53,712 nucleotides of DNA from Bolinopsis microptera (GCF_026151205.1 NC_087077.1:20425198-20478909); one strand, 5' to 3'; positions 20,965 to 33,000 are shown, counted from the first letter of the stretch. The notes: generated by a model not told the origin, from the sequence alone. Translations and numbers: made by a program.

Positions 20965-21250
20965 ATCTGATGGAGTAGTCTCAACACCAGAGGATTTTAC
21001 AGCTCAAGCAAAAAAAAACGCTACGTGAAGACTACGTGAAGACTACAGAAGATCTCATTCCAATTAAGAGCTGTTGCAGTGTACATATTACTGGACATAA
21101 AAGAATAAGAATAAAATGAACCATACAAACTCGATTTATCTATTTTTCTAAAACTAGCATTATATAACGTTTCTAAATTATCCCTACACACTTGTAAATA
21201 ATTAGAATTGTGTAACTTAAATTATTTCAGAATTACAACTATTGTGTACA

Positions 21251-21495
21251 CAATAAAGTAATTATCACTTTTGTATCCTTGTATCCTTGTATCCATGGAG
21301 TTCACGTGGGAGGATCAGGTTCGTAGAACGGTAGTTGAACTAACGATAAAAATGGGGCTAGGTGGCCTAAGAAAAACTAGAATTTTGAAAGAAACACTAA
21401 ATTTTTATTTACCACAAAACAATCAATACAAGGTTACAAGGGTACAACTTGTACTACAAGGATACAAGGATACAAAAGTGATAATTACTTTATTG
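21251..21495. mobile_element. Foldback/MITE-like element with perfect 41-bp inverted ends
   Basis: The left arm, 21251-21291, begins CAATAAAGTAATTATCACTT and carries TATCCTTG repeats. The right arm, 21455-21495, is its perfect reverse complement. The interior is about 160 bp. No clear target duplication is visible. The 82-codon frame inside is not convincing as a gene. Confidence 0.75.
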
Positions 21496-21499
21496 AGTA

Positions 21500-23410
21500 T
21501 ATTATGTTATATTCATTGAATTATTATTGATTTAATTTAGGAATTGTATTTAATTGACGATGTCAATTCATGGCAGCTCGGCACGGCACAGTAGCGCATC
21601 TCGCCGATCTGTCGCTGTGAGAAGCCTTATTAAGTGCGCGGCGCGGCACAGTAACGCATCGCGCTACAAGGCAAACTTTGTTTTCCTTAATCCCTATAGT
21701 CGACGCTTTTTAAGCTTTTCTATGTAAAGAGAAGCTTGACGAAAGATACTTTTAAAAATTACTTCGAAGTAACGCGTGTCGCTTTCTCCTCAAAATATTG
21801 TGGCCAGATGTCAGTGCTACGAAGTAGCGCGCGCCGGTTCAGTTTATTATAAATTGACAAAGAGAAGCGAGCAAGAAATTAAAAATTTATTTTAATGCAT
21901 GTTAGGAAGAAGTTTCATGAAAAGAGCGCCATACATGAAGACTGGCATGCCAGGGAACACGCCAGGTAAAAGCACTGACACATCGATGGCCGACTATTTA
22001 ACAAACTTAACCGAGTGAGTGTGTTACTAGAGATGATTGCAGTTTCATGAGATAATGCAAAATTTGCATTGTCCCTTGTCCCAAATTTTGCTTTTGGGGA
22101 GCTAACGTTAATTTTATAAAACGAAATTTTGCTCAAAATTTAAGATTGATATTCATTTTACTTTCGGGGATAAACATAAACCAATAGGGTTTCCTAGGAT
22201 AAATCTACAATTGAAACCTGCGACTAACTTCCTTACACAGTCACATCACGTGATCGAGACAGTTTTTCGCTTGGGGAGCATTTGAAACCTATGTCATGGG
22301 GGTGATTCGGAATCAGCGTCCGAAAATAACATCAACTGTCGGGGCCCTTTTAAAAAAATCTCAAAGATCGACTGTAGAGTGATTTAGCATGCTCGCAGAA
22401 ATACATCGATACAATATTAATTACTAGATTAGATTGGATTAGATGACGACTTCAACATCATCACTAGTTTTTAAAATTCCTCCTAGTTTCTTTATTATCA
22501 GAACTGTGAACATTTCACACCCTTTGTAACGAAGAAAACTTTGTCATTAAGAAAACTAATTTCAACATACTACCAAATTCTGTATAGACAATAATGTTAG
22601 GAGCCATCTCAGTGTAAACCATTTGAACACTGACCGTTTGGGCGAAAGTAAAATCCCATCCGAATTTCCCAGACTCTATCCAATAGTACTCGTCATTTCT
22701 AGAAAATGTAACCCGGTCAAATTTAGTTAGTCACTAAATGTGGCTAAACTATCTCTAGTTACAATTGGTTTTAATTTCTTCACTTCATAACTTTTACTGC
22801 TGTTTGATGCTGAATATGTTTGTATCGCCATTTAGAACTGCTTTGACACGGTTAGTGTTTGACACCTGTGTCAGTTGCTATCCACGTGGGTGGTATTCAA
22901 GCACATTATTATTATTAAATCTAAAATAGCTAATTATTTAATTAATTATTAACAGGCCCCTTAACGTGGGCAATGAGATACGCTTTATAAAATATATATA
23001 CAAATTCAAGTCTACCTTAGGGCCAACAAATTTGGGTCACAATAAATTTGGTTACTATAATTTTGGTTACCATCATTTTAGGCACAAATTTCGCAAATTT
23101 TTAGTCTACAACAATTTTACTTACTTTAGGTAATCAAATCAAATCAAAATATAATGACACAAACATCATCAATGAATAACGTTACTGTAACTGGGTTATG
23201 GTTCATATGATATAATTATTAAGAATATAATAGTATGTCACACCTATTTAACTGTTACGTTTGAGTAGTCGTGCCATGGCTAAATCTAACTAGGACCAGT
23301 GGTGTCGATTAACATTTAATAGGTGAGTCTAAGTTGGAAAACAATTGGAAAATTTTAAGAAAAGACGGATCAAAACACAGATCCAAGGACAAGGAGACCC
23401 CACTGCACGA
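21500..23410. other. About 1.9 kb without recognised gene
   Basis: AT-rich, apart from a GC-rich pair of related segments at about 21570-21660 (CGGCACGGCACAGTA and GCGGCGCGGCACAGTA). No open frame, RNA gene or array that I can support. Confidence 0.5.
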
Positions 23411-23418
23411 CCATACAT

Positions 23419-23731
23419 CAGTGGCGTAACGTAGGGCCCCGCAGACCCCGCTGTGCGGGGGGGCGCCGTATAAGGGGGGCGCAATTTTCCTGAACTTTAG
23501 GCCCTTTCACTGAAAAAACGCCTTGTTTGTGTATTTCCCTGACCAATTTAGCGTTCAATCGACGCGAGAAAAATATTTGGGGTACCCTTTTTTGCTTCAG
23601 GGGACGCCAAAAGCTGTAGGGGGCGAGAAAAAAGTACCCGATTTTTTTTTTTTTTAGGGACACAAACAATTTTAGGGGGGCGCTTTTCGTCACTGAGCGG
23701 GGGGGCGCCAACAGGCAAAGTTACGCCACTG
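23419..23731. mobile_element. hAT-type MITE with 8-bp target duplication
   Basis: The terminal inverted repeat is CAGTGGCGTAAC at 23419 and GTTACGCCACTG at the right end. CCATACAT occurs directly outside both ends (23411-23418 and 23732-23739), the 8-bp duplication expected of hAT elements. The interior is 313 bp in all, with G-rich subterminal stretches and no transposase. Confidence 0.85.
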
Positions 23732-23780
23732 CCATACATGCTATTGGCTTGTGCATGGCCCAAAAGGTTCCAGTTGTCCA

Positions 23781-24108
23781 GGAAACTGTACGGTAGGACC
23801 GTTGCTGCTAGATCAAAGACTCATAGATTCACCACAAATGAGACTGATTTCTTTGCCCAAAGGGTCTTGCGCTATTGGAACCACCACTTGTGAAAGCTAG
23901 TGAGTCGGTTACTGGTTTCAAGAGGGGATTAGATGCCTTTCGGCTTCATGGATATCGAGCTAATAAGCTTGGTCATCACTGGGAACTTTCATATGACATC
24001 TTTGATAGGATAGATGTGTCTGTGTCTAATAGGAATAGTTATGTAAGTTATATGAAAGAGAATCCATTGGTAGCTAAGAGGAAGAAGGTTAATATCAAAG
24101 GTATTTAG
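23781..24108 (+). pseudogene. 3' tail of a non-LTR retrotransposon RT (copy 1)
   Basis: FFAQRVLRYWNHH, a shift of frame, then LVKASESVTGFKRGLDAFR, the standard C-terminal block of CR1/jockey-like RTs (RV..WN.LP..V....S...FK..LD). The frame is broken within the block. Confidence 0.65.
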
Positions 24109-24211
24109 TTAAATTTTTTAAAAGTTTGTAATTATATGGTTTCAAACGTAAAGTGTTCATTTTCTATGAATTTCTTTTTGAGATGCCCAGAGATCAGAGG
24201 CATTATTTATA

Positions 24212-24559
24212 ATGTTATGTTATGTTGTAATGTTCCAAATTATATTTGTTCCTTACTGGAACAAACTTCCTCCAGATGTTAAGAACTCGGTGACTGTTTT
24301 AAGTTTTAAGATTAAATTAGAAGGGTTTAAGAAAGATATGATTTCTAAGGATATTTCTAATGATTCACATTTTTGGAATGTTTCAAATGAAGTATTAGGG
24401 AGAATTGAAGGACCTAGCTATGTTAGTAATAAAGAGAAGCATAACGATTATCTTTATTTCCACCCTTTTGTGGCAAAAAAGCGATTCATAAATCTTTATT
24501 CCACTGGAATTACCTTTTGGGGATGCTTTTTGAATTTATTTGAAATTTTAAAGTTGTAG
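24212..24559 (+). pseudogene. 3' tail of a non-LTR retrotransposon RT (copy 2)
   Basis: YWNKLPPDVKNSVTVLSFK is the same C-terminal RT block, about 100 bp after copy 1. The following ~80 codons (SYVSNKEK, FVAKKRFINLY) are related to copy 1 (SYVSYMKE, LVAKRKKVNI). A TTTGA-type pentamer run at 24690-24715 may be the element's 3' tail. Confidence 0.6.
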
Positions 24560-24689
24560 TTAATAATTTATTAATTTTGGTGGTAAGATATTTATATTTT
24601 TCCATATAGTGATTTGATACTTTGTAGACATGTGTGATGATGTTATGTCATAATTTTTATTTTACTTTACTTTAAATGTTCAAAATGTT

Positions 24690-24715
24690 GATTTGATTTG
24701 ATTTGATTTGATTTT
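24690..24715. repeat. Short (ATTTG)n run
   Basis: Five units of ATTTG after the RT tail; simple repeats of this kind often end CR1/L2-like elements. Confidence 0.7.
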
Positions 24716-25268
24716 TGATTTTTTCGAAATCTCTTCTAAGTGATCCCTGGAATATACCTAAAAGGTCTTGTCAATGTCAAAAAGTTATCGAAAAAGTTAC
24801 TCCCCCTGTCTTGACATCAAAGTTCTCTTGTTTTTTTTCAAATTTCTTGTTTTTCATTACTAGATTGCGATAGTGTTATTCAGTGAAGCAAATGTTTAAC
24901 ACATCCTTTTGTTAACATACGTATATGTTACCTTCAGCATATCAAAGTTAAAGTGTTCCCCTAGACAAGTTTGATTCTGTAGAACCATGTAGACATGTAA
25001 CCCGATTTAACGCAATTTGACCTGATTCACTGCACCTTTTACCTTTCCCTCAATCTCTGCAGTAAATCGAGGTTTTTATAATAATATAACTGTTCTGTTG
25101 ACAATATGTTCCAGGATAAGCAGTTTTGTTTTTAAGCACTCCACTGTTGAACCTGTATTTGTATGACTTGGTTGTTAAATAATAAGCTTGCACCGCACTT
25201 GTTCATTATTAATTGCAGTTTTTACTTATCTATAAACTTTAAACACAAATCTCTTGATAGCACTTAAA

Positions 25269-27541
25269 ATGAGTGAGTGGGACAGCTGGGTTGCCTTTAT
25301 CCAAGGACACGCCGTAAATGAATACTTGACTAATGCACCTGCAGAGAGCCCTGCAAATTGGCACATCCACATTGGAGGACATGATGGTAAGTTTTTTGTT
25401 GATTAAAAATTAAAATGTACAATTTGATTTCAAATTTTCTAAATCTTGAAATATCAACAAGTTATGTTAAAATAAATAATTATTATTATTACTTTTGAGC
25501 CAGTGAGCACTGAGCAGGCTGTGTTACTTCTCTAGTATCAATCTTGACACCATTATTGTAGACAGAAAATTAATTTTAGTTTACAGTAACACATTCCTTT
25601 TTAGATATTACACTCAGTGCATATATTGCACTTTTACATTTGTTGCTAAATTGTAGCTCTGTTATCGCTTAGCTTATCTTTGTTAATTGATACTGATCAT
25701 GGCTTGTTTTAACCGCCACAGCCTCGCCTTGTAATGCAACGTGAATTACTTTATGAAATTGATGTGGTGTTGATGGATACATTAGAATGGAGCAAAGATC
25801 CCAGAATGGAGTTGAAGGAACCTTTTGTCGAAATTGGTGAGATTAATGGTGGGGACATTAACAAGTTTACCAAGCCTGATGTAGTCCGTTATCTAATGAT
25901 TCGTTTCAGATCAATGATACTTTTGTTGACATTGTCAAGAGGGTGCGGATCGAGTACATTTCAATGCAGAGCAATCTCATAGAGAGTCAGAAACAGTTGA
26001 TCAGTGTTCAGGCAGAGCTTTCGAACTGTAAGACTGAACAACTTGAAACATTGAAGAACACCATTAAGACATCTGTTGTTGACTCAGTTCAAACCGAATT
26101 TCAAACGTACAGCTCAATTGTGAAGAATTCACAGCCAACTGAGCAGGTCACCAGCTCGGAAACGCTTAAAAGCGTAGTCAAACATGTTGTTAAGGACTGC
26201 AGTCACAATGTCGTTGTATTTGGTCTGTCTGAAGGGAGCGATAGCGAACTTGTTGCCACAGTTAGCAAGGTTTTCCAAAACATTGGACAGAAACCGAAGA
26301 TTGTTGAAACGTGCAGAATTGGCAGGAAATCTAAGGACAGTACAGTTACTGCCCAGCCCAGCAAAGTTAAAGTTTCAAGCTCAATTGTTGTTGATCAGCT
26401 TGCTGCCAACGCTAAGAATCTGAGGATAACAGAGAAGTTTAAAACTGTTTTTGTCTGTCCAGATCGGTCTCCTGAAAAACGCCAGATTCAAAGAGACTTA
26501 ATCAAGGAAATGAGGGATAGAGCGGCAGAAGAGAAGGATAAAGTGTTTTTCATAAAGGCTGGTAAAATTCTTTGAAGAGATGAGATTGAAAAGAAGGCCA
26601 AGGGATAATATGAGTCAAATATACTTTGTGGCGAATTAATTGGTTTGAGTTGACGTTGCTAGCTTGAGTGTTTGTAGTATGTTTTAATCTTCAGTTTTTT
26701 GCTTTTTTAAGTGATCTTACACAGGACTAAACAGTTCTCGAGAGCTTATTTAGCATAGTTAATTTCTAATTTGCACATCTAGTTGGCATTCATCTCCGTG
26801 ACAGTGTTCATAATAACTTATATTTTATCTTTCAACATATTGCCTGATTAATAATCACATTTATCATGTATCAGTCATACATAGATATTAGGAGTTATTA
26901 AGTATTTTGTTCTACTTTTTTACATTAATTTTGTATCTATAATAATATATATTTGAAACATTTCTGAAGTGTATTTCAGAATAAGGTTACTGAGAGGAGT
27001 ACAGTATAGTATGGTTACTATGGTTACTGATTTCAGGCACGATTTTCAAACAAGACCTCGGCCTTGTTTACTCAAAGTTTCGCCCACTAAATTTCCCTTT
27101 TTGCAGGTTCAATGTATGCCAAGTCTGAAGGATTCGATGCAGCTTTCGACGCAGGTGAGATGATGAAACTTAGCAACGCTGCCAACGGCGATCAGACCGA
27201 CATATTCTCTGCTCCCCCTGCAGGCTACACTATCTTGAGGGTTGTGCCTGCCAGCAGCGACTTTAATGTTCTTACAGGTTGGTTATTTAAACATACTCTT
27301 CTATCATGTTAATCTGAAATTCACTAGTTCCACTTTGGCAGACAAAAGAGCATGTTGTAAGTATAAATACCATTCAGGAAAGAAGAAGGGAGAAGGTGGT
27401 AAACTCCTTTACTGCGCACGATGCACAACAACATTTGTTGTTGCTTTGATCGATGTAACTAACTGCTCGAGGGGAGCCGAAAGCAAAGCTATGGATGCGT
27501 TTTCCGTTGGAATAACTGAAGGTATTAACGCAGGCATCTAG
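25269..27541 (+). CDS. PFN: Profilin (three exons)
   Basis: Actin-monomer-binding protein. Exons 25269-25386, 27107-27277, 27342-27541, both introns phase 1, GT-AG; 162 codons, slightly longer than the usual 125-140. The N-terminus is MSEWDSWVAFIQ (the Trp-rich poly-proline-binding helix), then HIGGHDGSMYAKSEGF, matching the GxDGxxWA strand of profilins, and IDVTNCSRGAESKAMDAFSV with a C-terminal helix (VGITEGI). A Lys/Gly/Cys-rich loop (CCKYKYHSGKKKGEGG) accounts for the extra length. Intron 1 (1.72 kb) hosts a retroelement ORF1 relic; intron 2 is only 64 bp. Confidence 0.75.
25734..26575 (+). pseudogene. Non-LTR retrotransposon ORF1 relic in profilin intron 1
   Basis: Two overlapping frames (a frameshift at about 25920) give a coiled-coil stretch (SNLIESQKQLISVQAELSNC), then NVVVFGLSEG, CRIGRK, VKVSSSIVV, LRITEKFKTVFVCPDRSPEK and RQIQRDLIKEMRDR to the C-terminus. 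This is the RRM-like ORF1 domain of CR1/L2-like elements in invertebrates, as I recall. No RT follows. Same strand as profilin. Confidence 0.6.
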
Positions 27542-27548
27542 AGCTGCT

Positions 27549-27577
27549 GTTACTATGGTTACTGTTACTATGGTTAC
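27549..27577. promoter_or_regulatory. Two RFX X-box-like sites after profilin
   Basis: GTTACTATGGTTAC occurs twice (27549-27562, 27564-27577) and once in intron 1 (27014-27027). Its complement GTAACCATAGTAAC fits the X-box GTNRCC-N(0-3)-RGYAAC. Functional status unknown. Confidence 0.35.
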
Positions 27578-27579
27578 AA

Positions 27580-28960
27580 GCTCGGAGAGTACTAGGTATC
27601 AATGCAGAATTTGGTGTTTAAAAGGTTCCAACTTCCGAAGACACTTTTTGTAGTCAGCCTAAAATCGTAAAAAACCCTTTTTGTTTGGTATATATTTTCA
27701 AATCATTTATAGTAAGTCTCATTCCAAGTTGCTCCATTTATTGGTCACATTCTTACCGTTCGCCCCTGGCTATTGTTTTATTATGTGTGCTTATATCATT
27801 TCTTCACTATGTGCTGATTAGATCTAAAAGATTTTTACGAGCTCTTTCCTGATTGTTATGTCTAAAAATACTTTTGTAATAATTTTAGTGATTTTCAACG
27901 ATCGAACAACGGTTTTTAACCGTCACTTATGCTGGTGACCCCGGGACTTCATGAAATGTGATATCCAAGGGTCGTCGCCGTTATTCGTGTTCCATCTCCC
28001 GATCTCGGTATGAATTTGTTATTGATTTCGTTAAGAATATTATGAATATTATGTTTTTGACGTGGTCTCAAAAATAGCCTTCGTTGGTTTTTGTTGTTGC
28101 AAATATTATTGAATTTATAATGGTACTATACACGTAATTTCATAAGTGGCAATTATAATTCTTTTTCAAATGGTTTTTATCTTAATTTGCACTTTTGGAA
28201 GAAATACCTAGAATATACGCACTGTTCCTTAAAATGTTTAAATAAAAACCGTTTTTAATTGTCTATCACGATAAAGAAAGTAAATAAGCAAAAGTAAACA
28301 ACTAAATCAGTAACCGTTGTAATCAGAAATTGCTCCACTTTAAAAGTTAAAATTTGAATAGCCGCTCCCAAGATAGCTATTACAGTGCAGATATACTTTA
28401 TATAGTTTACTATAATTGTACTGATGTATTTTAACCGTCTCTAAAGATATAATTTAACCCATTACGAAGATGCCAGTCATTTGCATTGCTCTATTGTGGA
28501 TATAGCCTACACCTCAGCAACCAACTGTAGCAACAGTATGTAGAACTTCTCTTTAGTCACTAGTGAGTAGTGAGACAGTGTACGTGACTATTAGCTCTCT
28601 CTCTCCAGCAATATGTAACCAATAACACCACTACTACGAGTTCTTTGTCACCGCCAACACCCTCCTTCATACTCACTTTTTATTGACAGTCTCTGTCTTG
28701 CAACTTATTAACCTATCTAGGGGCACACGCCCAATCACAGTACGAACAGTACTCTAATAACAGTGCTCTACACTTCTACAGCAGTGCTCTTTCTCAACTC
28801 AGCAGACTGTTTAGGAATAATAGCAGCGAAACATTGTAGGGAGGGACGTTCTGCTTTTAAAGTATAAGTAGGAGACTGTAGTAGTATATAATACTGAGCT
28901 GATATAGTACAACTGGTGGGGTGACAGGTATAGGGGGCTTCAAGGAGCTTATATAATACT
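27580..28960. other. Spacer with no recognised gene
   Basis: AT-rich, with no coding frame I can support. It ends in a G-run of about 17 at 28963. Confidence 0.5.
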
Positions 28961-28983
28961 CTGGGGGGGGGGGGGGGGGGTGT

Positions 28984-29046
28984 AACCCAAAAAAACCCAA
29001 CTCCTACCCAAGAAAAGGTAATACTGGGATTGGGTTTTTTTGGGTT
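28984..29046. repeat. 17-bp-arm hairpin, copy 1
   Basis: AACCCAAAAAAACCCAA (28984-29000) and its exact complement (29030-29046) surround a 29-bp loop (CTCCTACCC to ACTGGGA). A G-run precedes it. Confidence 0.8.
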
Positions 29047-29381
29047 TTTTAAACAAAATTTAAACAGAATTCTAGCCATTTCATTAATTGTATCGAATGT
29101 GAATTATTTCCCACTGAGTCTTACCTACGTGTTGTTCTCATGTCTTAACTTAATAGATAGTTTACATAGTATATAAGTGTGTTTATATTGATAGTATGTT
29201 ATCACGATAGCAAACAGGATGTCTCGTTCATCGAGATATAATCCATATTAATGCACAAAGTGGACATGTGCCAAACGTGGCAAATGTGTTCTCCTGTCAT
29301 GAAAGGAGGCTATGACGAAGGTCAAGGGCAAGTCAAAGCACATGACTTAAATTACTTGACGGCTTCAGAGTCCGAGTCTCG

Positions 29382-31060
29382 ATGATGTGTCTCCAAAGCT
29401 TTCTGTCCGCCATAAGCTCCTTAATCTCCCCAGTGTTCTTGAGTCCAGTGTCACTTATTAGGTTATCGACGAAGGTGAGCGGTGGTCTACCCCTCCCTAG
29501 GTTCCCAAAGGAGAAGTTGGTGTGCTGCCAGCCGCCAGGTCATCATGTCGCTGGATGTGCCCAGCCAACCTCATTCTTTTGGCCTGTATCTTCGAAATAA
29601 CTCTTGGAAGTGATCCAAAGACCTCCTTGTTGGTGCGATGTCCTCTCCAGTCCACGTTTAGGGCCATCCGAAGCATTCTACTGTAACATCCGTCTATTCT
29701 TTTCTTGAACAAAGATTCTGTTATTGTCCACGTTTTCGTTCCATACAGGAAGATTGATTCAACCGTAGCTTGAACAGACGGATCTTTAAATCTCGGCGCA
29801 AATTGGACCTCCATATAGCCTACATTTTGTGGTAGGCAGCCCATGCCTTGGCCTTGCGTAACCTAAAGTCGTGCTCCGTTGTACTAAAATCCTCAACTTC
29901 TTCTAAGGCATGTGCGTCCTTAGAAATTATTGTGTGTGGCTCCTCTCCTACTAAATTAACTGTAAGATGCTTGGTTTTAGACAAAAAAGATTTCCTGCCT
30001 CCTCATCAGATGAGGCTTCTGTAGGACTGTAGCATGTGATGACAGTGAGCCTGGGCTTTCCATTAAGAGACATGGTGAGGATCCTTGCGCTGTAAGATTT
30101 TATAACTTTATAAGACTTATAGCCTCATATATGCGCTGCTGTCCTCGTCAAGATGATTCCTACTCTCCCATTAGAAGCGCCAGCTGCGTTTCTCCACGCA
30201 GATGATATCACTGGATGAATCCCTTTGTTCATCTTTTCTATTCTGGTATTCTCAGCAATCAGCATGCACTACCCGATGTTCGAGTCTTGCAGGCCAAGGA
30301 TGAAAATAGTTCTGCAAGTTCGATGCGTTTGTGCTGTTCTCTGGCTGTTCTTATGTTAAATGTGCTAACCTTAGCAGTCCTTTTACATGATACAATACAA
30401 TTGATGTTCATATTTTTTTGATGTTTTCTTGTTTGACTTTCTGTAGAAATAGGTTGTTGTGATGTGGAGACCGAGTCATCAGCTTCTGTAATAGCAGCGT
30501 AATTACCCCGGCAACCACTTCCACTAGAAAAATAAGGGGCTTTAACCCTTAAGCTGTTGAAAAACTTCATCTTGACTTTTCAGTTGGCTCACAATCCTGT
30601 GCAGTCCCCTGCACATTGGCAGTGGATTGTGTTCTTAACTCTTGCGCCACTAAAAGGTTAAGGGCATCCGCTTGAACAATAGCCATCTTTAACTCTCACC
30701 ATATTAATATCTTGGGTATCTTGAGCATGTAATTGCACGAACATATGCTATACAAGACAAATGTGACACTTCCTTTTTCTACCCAACAGCATCAGTTGTA
30801 ATCCTTACCCAATCGTCACCTGCTCCAGTGTGGGACTTTCCGATTTTATCCCAAAGCATAAGGAGGTTAGAGTGAGAACAGAGCTACACTTTAGCGGGGA
30901 CTAACCCTTCCCCTGACTACCTCGTTACCAGATACCCCGGGCATAGGGAGCCGTATCCTGACTACCAGAGTGTGGTCCAGTCTAGCTGGGTCATAGTAGA
31001 CTAGGTTGAACAGGGTAACAGCCAACACCTCTTTACCTACCTACCTATGTCACCTATGTT
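29382..31060 (-). pseudogene. RTE-like non-LTR retrotransposon relic
   Basis: Minus strand. At 29497-29844 an RT C-terminus: ESIFLYGTKTWTIT, RIDGCYSRMLRMALNVDWR, LPRVISKIQAKRMRLAGH. Upstream at 30259-30570 an endonuclease start: VSTFNIRTAREQHKRIELAELF. The middle is deleted or scrambled. The stretch to about 31060 looks like a 5'UTR (CCCGGGGTATCTGGTAACGA on the minus strand). Not functional. Confidence 0.7.
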
Positions 31061-31239
31061 GAGATTCGTTAAGCTTTAACAGGGCCATCACATTGTGTGA
31101 CCACCCCACAGAGAAGAGATCTCTCTGTCATTCCTCCAGCAAACTGTGCAATCCGCAGTAAAGATTTACGAGTCTCAAAGCCTCTTGTAGACCAAGAGTT
31201 AAGGAGTCAATAGATCAAATTATTGAACTTCCGGGGCTC

Positions 31240-32460
31240 AATGTCTCCCGTCGATCGTCCTGCCTTTAGCCTGGACCCCCTGTCCAGTATCCAGTCTTCA
31301 GCACGCGGAGGTAGTGGCTTTCATCATGCTGTCCGATGAGTGTCTGGAAGAGGGCACCAGCAGGATACCCCTTTTCAAAGTTCTGGGAGCCTCACATCAG
31401 ACCAGGGCTTCCACCCAGCTTCTATCCAGCGGTGACGCCTTGGGCCACCTAAGCTTCACACAACCATTGAAAGACCACCTGCTTACTTGTAAAAATTTTG
31501 ACGATGCGATTATTACAGTCGAGGGTCTGATGCTGTACATTCTCAGTGTAACAGCTGACAACAGTTATCAAAACTTTATGCCCTGGCTGTTTACATCCGA
31601 TGCCTGCGAGCAAACTTTATGCTTTCCTGCGCATAGGCCTCCATGCAGGCATTAGAACTAATCTGTGTTCTAAGGATATGTTGGTTGGCATGGGCAAATC
31701 AAACCGTTCGCGTTCCCTCGAGCTTGATGCACTCGGCAAAAGTTTGATCCCTGTAACAGTTGCCCACCCTCGCAACAAGCTTGTTATACCGCATCCGAAA
31801 GCAGAGAAACTATTTTGAGGTAAAGATACTTCAATCCCAAGATTGTTCCAAGCTATGAAGAAGGGAGTCTCAAGGGGTAGAGAACTCATTCAAGAACACT
31901 GTAACTTTGAAGGAGAGGCTTTCCAACCATCTTCTGACGGAGCAGAGAGTGACGAAGCGGAAACAGATGATGAAGAAGAGGAAGTGGAGGATATTGACTC
32001 ATCAGAGGAATGGGCGAAAATAGTAACTGTGTATTGTGATGCTCTGCATCATGATACGGCTGTTGAGGTTTGCCTCAATGGAGGGCGAGATCGAATGCCA
32101 TCCCAGTCAAGATTTTAGCGACTCCAGGGCCATAAACAAGCGAAGATATCACTTAATATCACATGTGATCATGCAGCTGATGGTAACTGCAAGATTCTTT
32201 CAGTTGGAGATAGAGCATGGTTTCTCGTTAAGCGGATGATCAGGAAAACGGAAACAGAGATCGTGAAGGTGAGAAGAAAGGCTTTATTCCTCTCGTACCG
32301 GTTGCGGTCAGGGTTGGGGTCATCAGTGAGTTGCGTCCCTACTAACTCAATTTGCCATGGCCATCGAAGTGAGCATTACATATGGCTGATATCATATCTG
32401 GATGGCCAACTTCTTCTGAGCACATCAGTGAATAAAATACTGCTTTTGGGTGATATTTAA
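31240..32460 (+). pseudogene. Degraded gene with OTU-protease-like motif
   Basis: Broken frames share one direction: LTCKNFDDAIITVEGLMLYI, then LRIGLHAGIRTNLCSKDML, an acidic stretch (ETDDEEEEVEDIDSSEEW), then HAADGNCKILSVGDRAW, which resembles the catalytic Cys motif (DGNC) of OTU cysteine proteases, and a later SEHYIW that could be the His motif. At least three stops or frameshifts lie between. OTU domains of this type occur in some transposons. The assignment is tentative. Confidence 0.4.
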
Positions 32461-32576
32461 GCGATTAAATCTATTGTGATGTTGTAGTGATGAACCACAA
32501 CAGTGATGTTGTACTGATAATTGTTTTGCTAGGTGCCTACATGATTTTATTTCCTTCAAATGAAAAATTTGTAAAA

Positions 32577-32639
32577 AACCCAAAAAAACCCAACTCCTAC
32601 CCTGAAAAAGGTAATACTGGGATTGGGTTTTTTTGGGTT
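32577..32639. repeat. 17-bp-arm hairpin, copy 2 (inverted relative to copy 1)
   Basis: Same arms as the copy at 28984 with the same 29-bp loop sequence. The outer flanks match copy 1 only when reversed (CACACCCCCC on the right here, GGGGGGTGT on the left there). Confidence 0.8.
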
Positions 32640-32709
32640 TCACACCCCCCTACTCTTAAAACGAGCAGCACTGAGAGTATCGCCGATAATATCGGTGGCA
32701 AACCCTGCA

Positions 32710-33000
32710 GTACAGGCCTGGTTACTATGGTTACTGAGAGCAGTACTGAGTACAGGCCTGGTTACTATGGTTACTGAGAGCAGTACAGGCCTGGTTACTA
32801 TGGTTACTGAGAGCAGTACAGGCCTGGTGCTCTACAAATCAGGTTACTGAGAGTAGTACAGGCCACGTGATGCCCAAATAAGGAGGTTACTGATTTAGTT
32901 GAACTGGAGAGTCAGGTACCCATGGTTACTGATTTAGTTGAACTGGAGAGTCAGGTACCCATGGTTACTGATTTAGTTGAACTGGATAGTCAGGTTCCAT
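32710..33000. repeat. Two short minisatellites with X-box-like cores
   Basis: About four ~32-45 bp units of GGCCTGGTTACTATGGTTAC + TGAGAGCAGTA, then three ~40-bp units of CAGGTACCCATGGTTACTGA + TTTAGTTGAACTGGAGAGT. An E-box/CArG copy sits between them. Confidence 0.8.
32863..32883 (+). promoter_or_regulatory. E-box/CArG motif copy
   Basis: Variant with CCAAATAAGG, still a CArG match, preceded by CACGTG. Confidence 0.45.
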
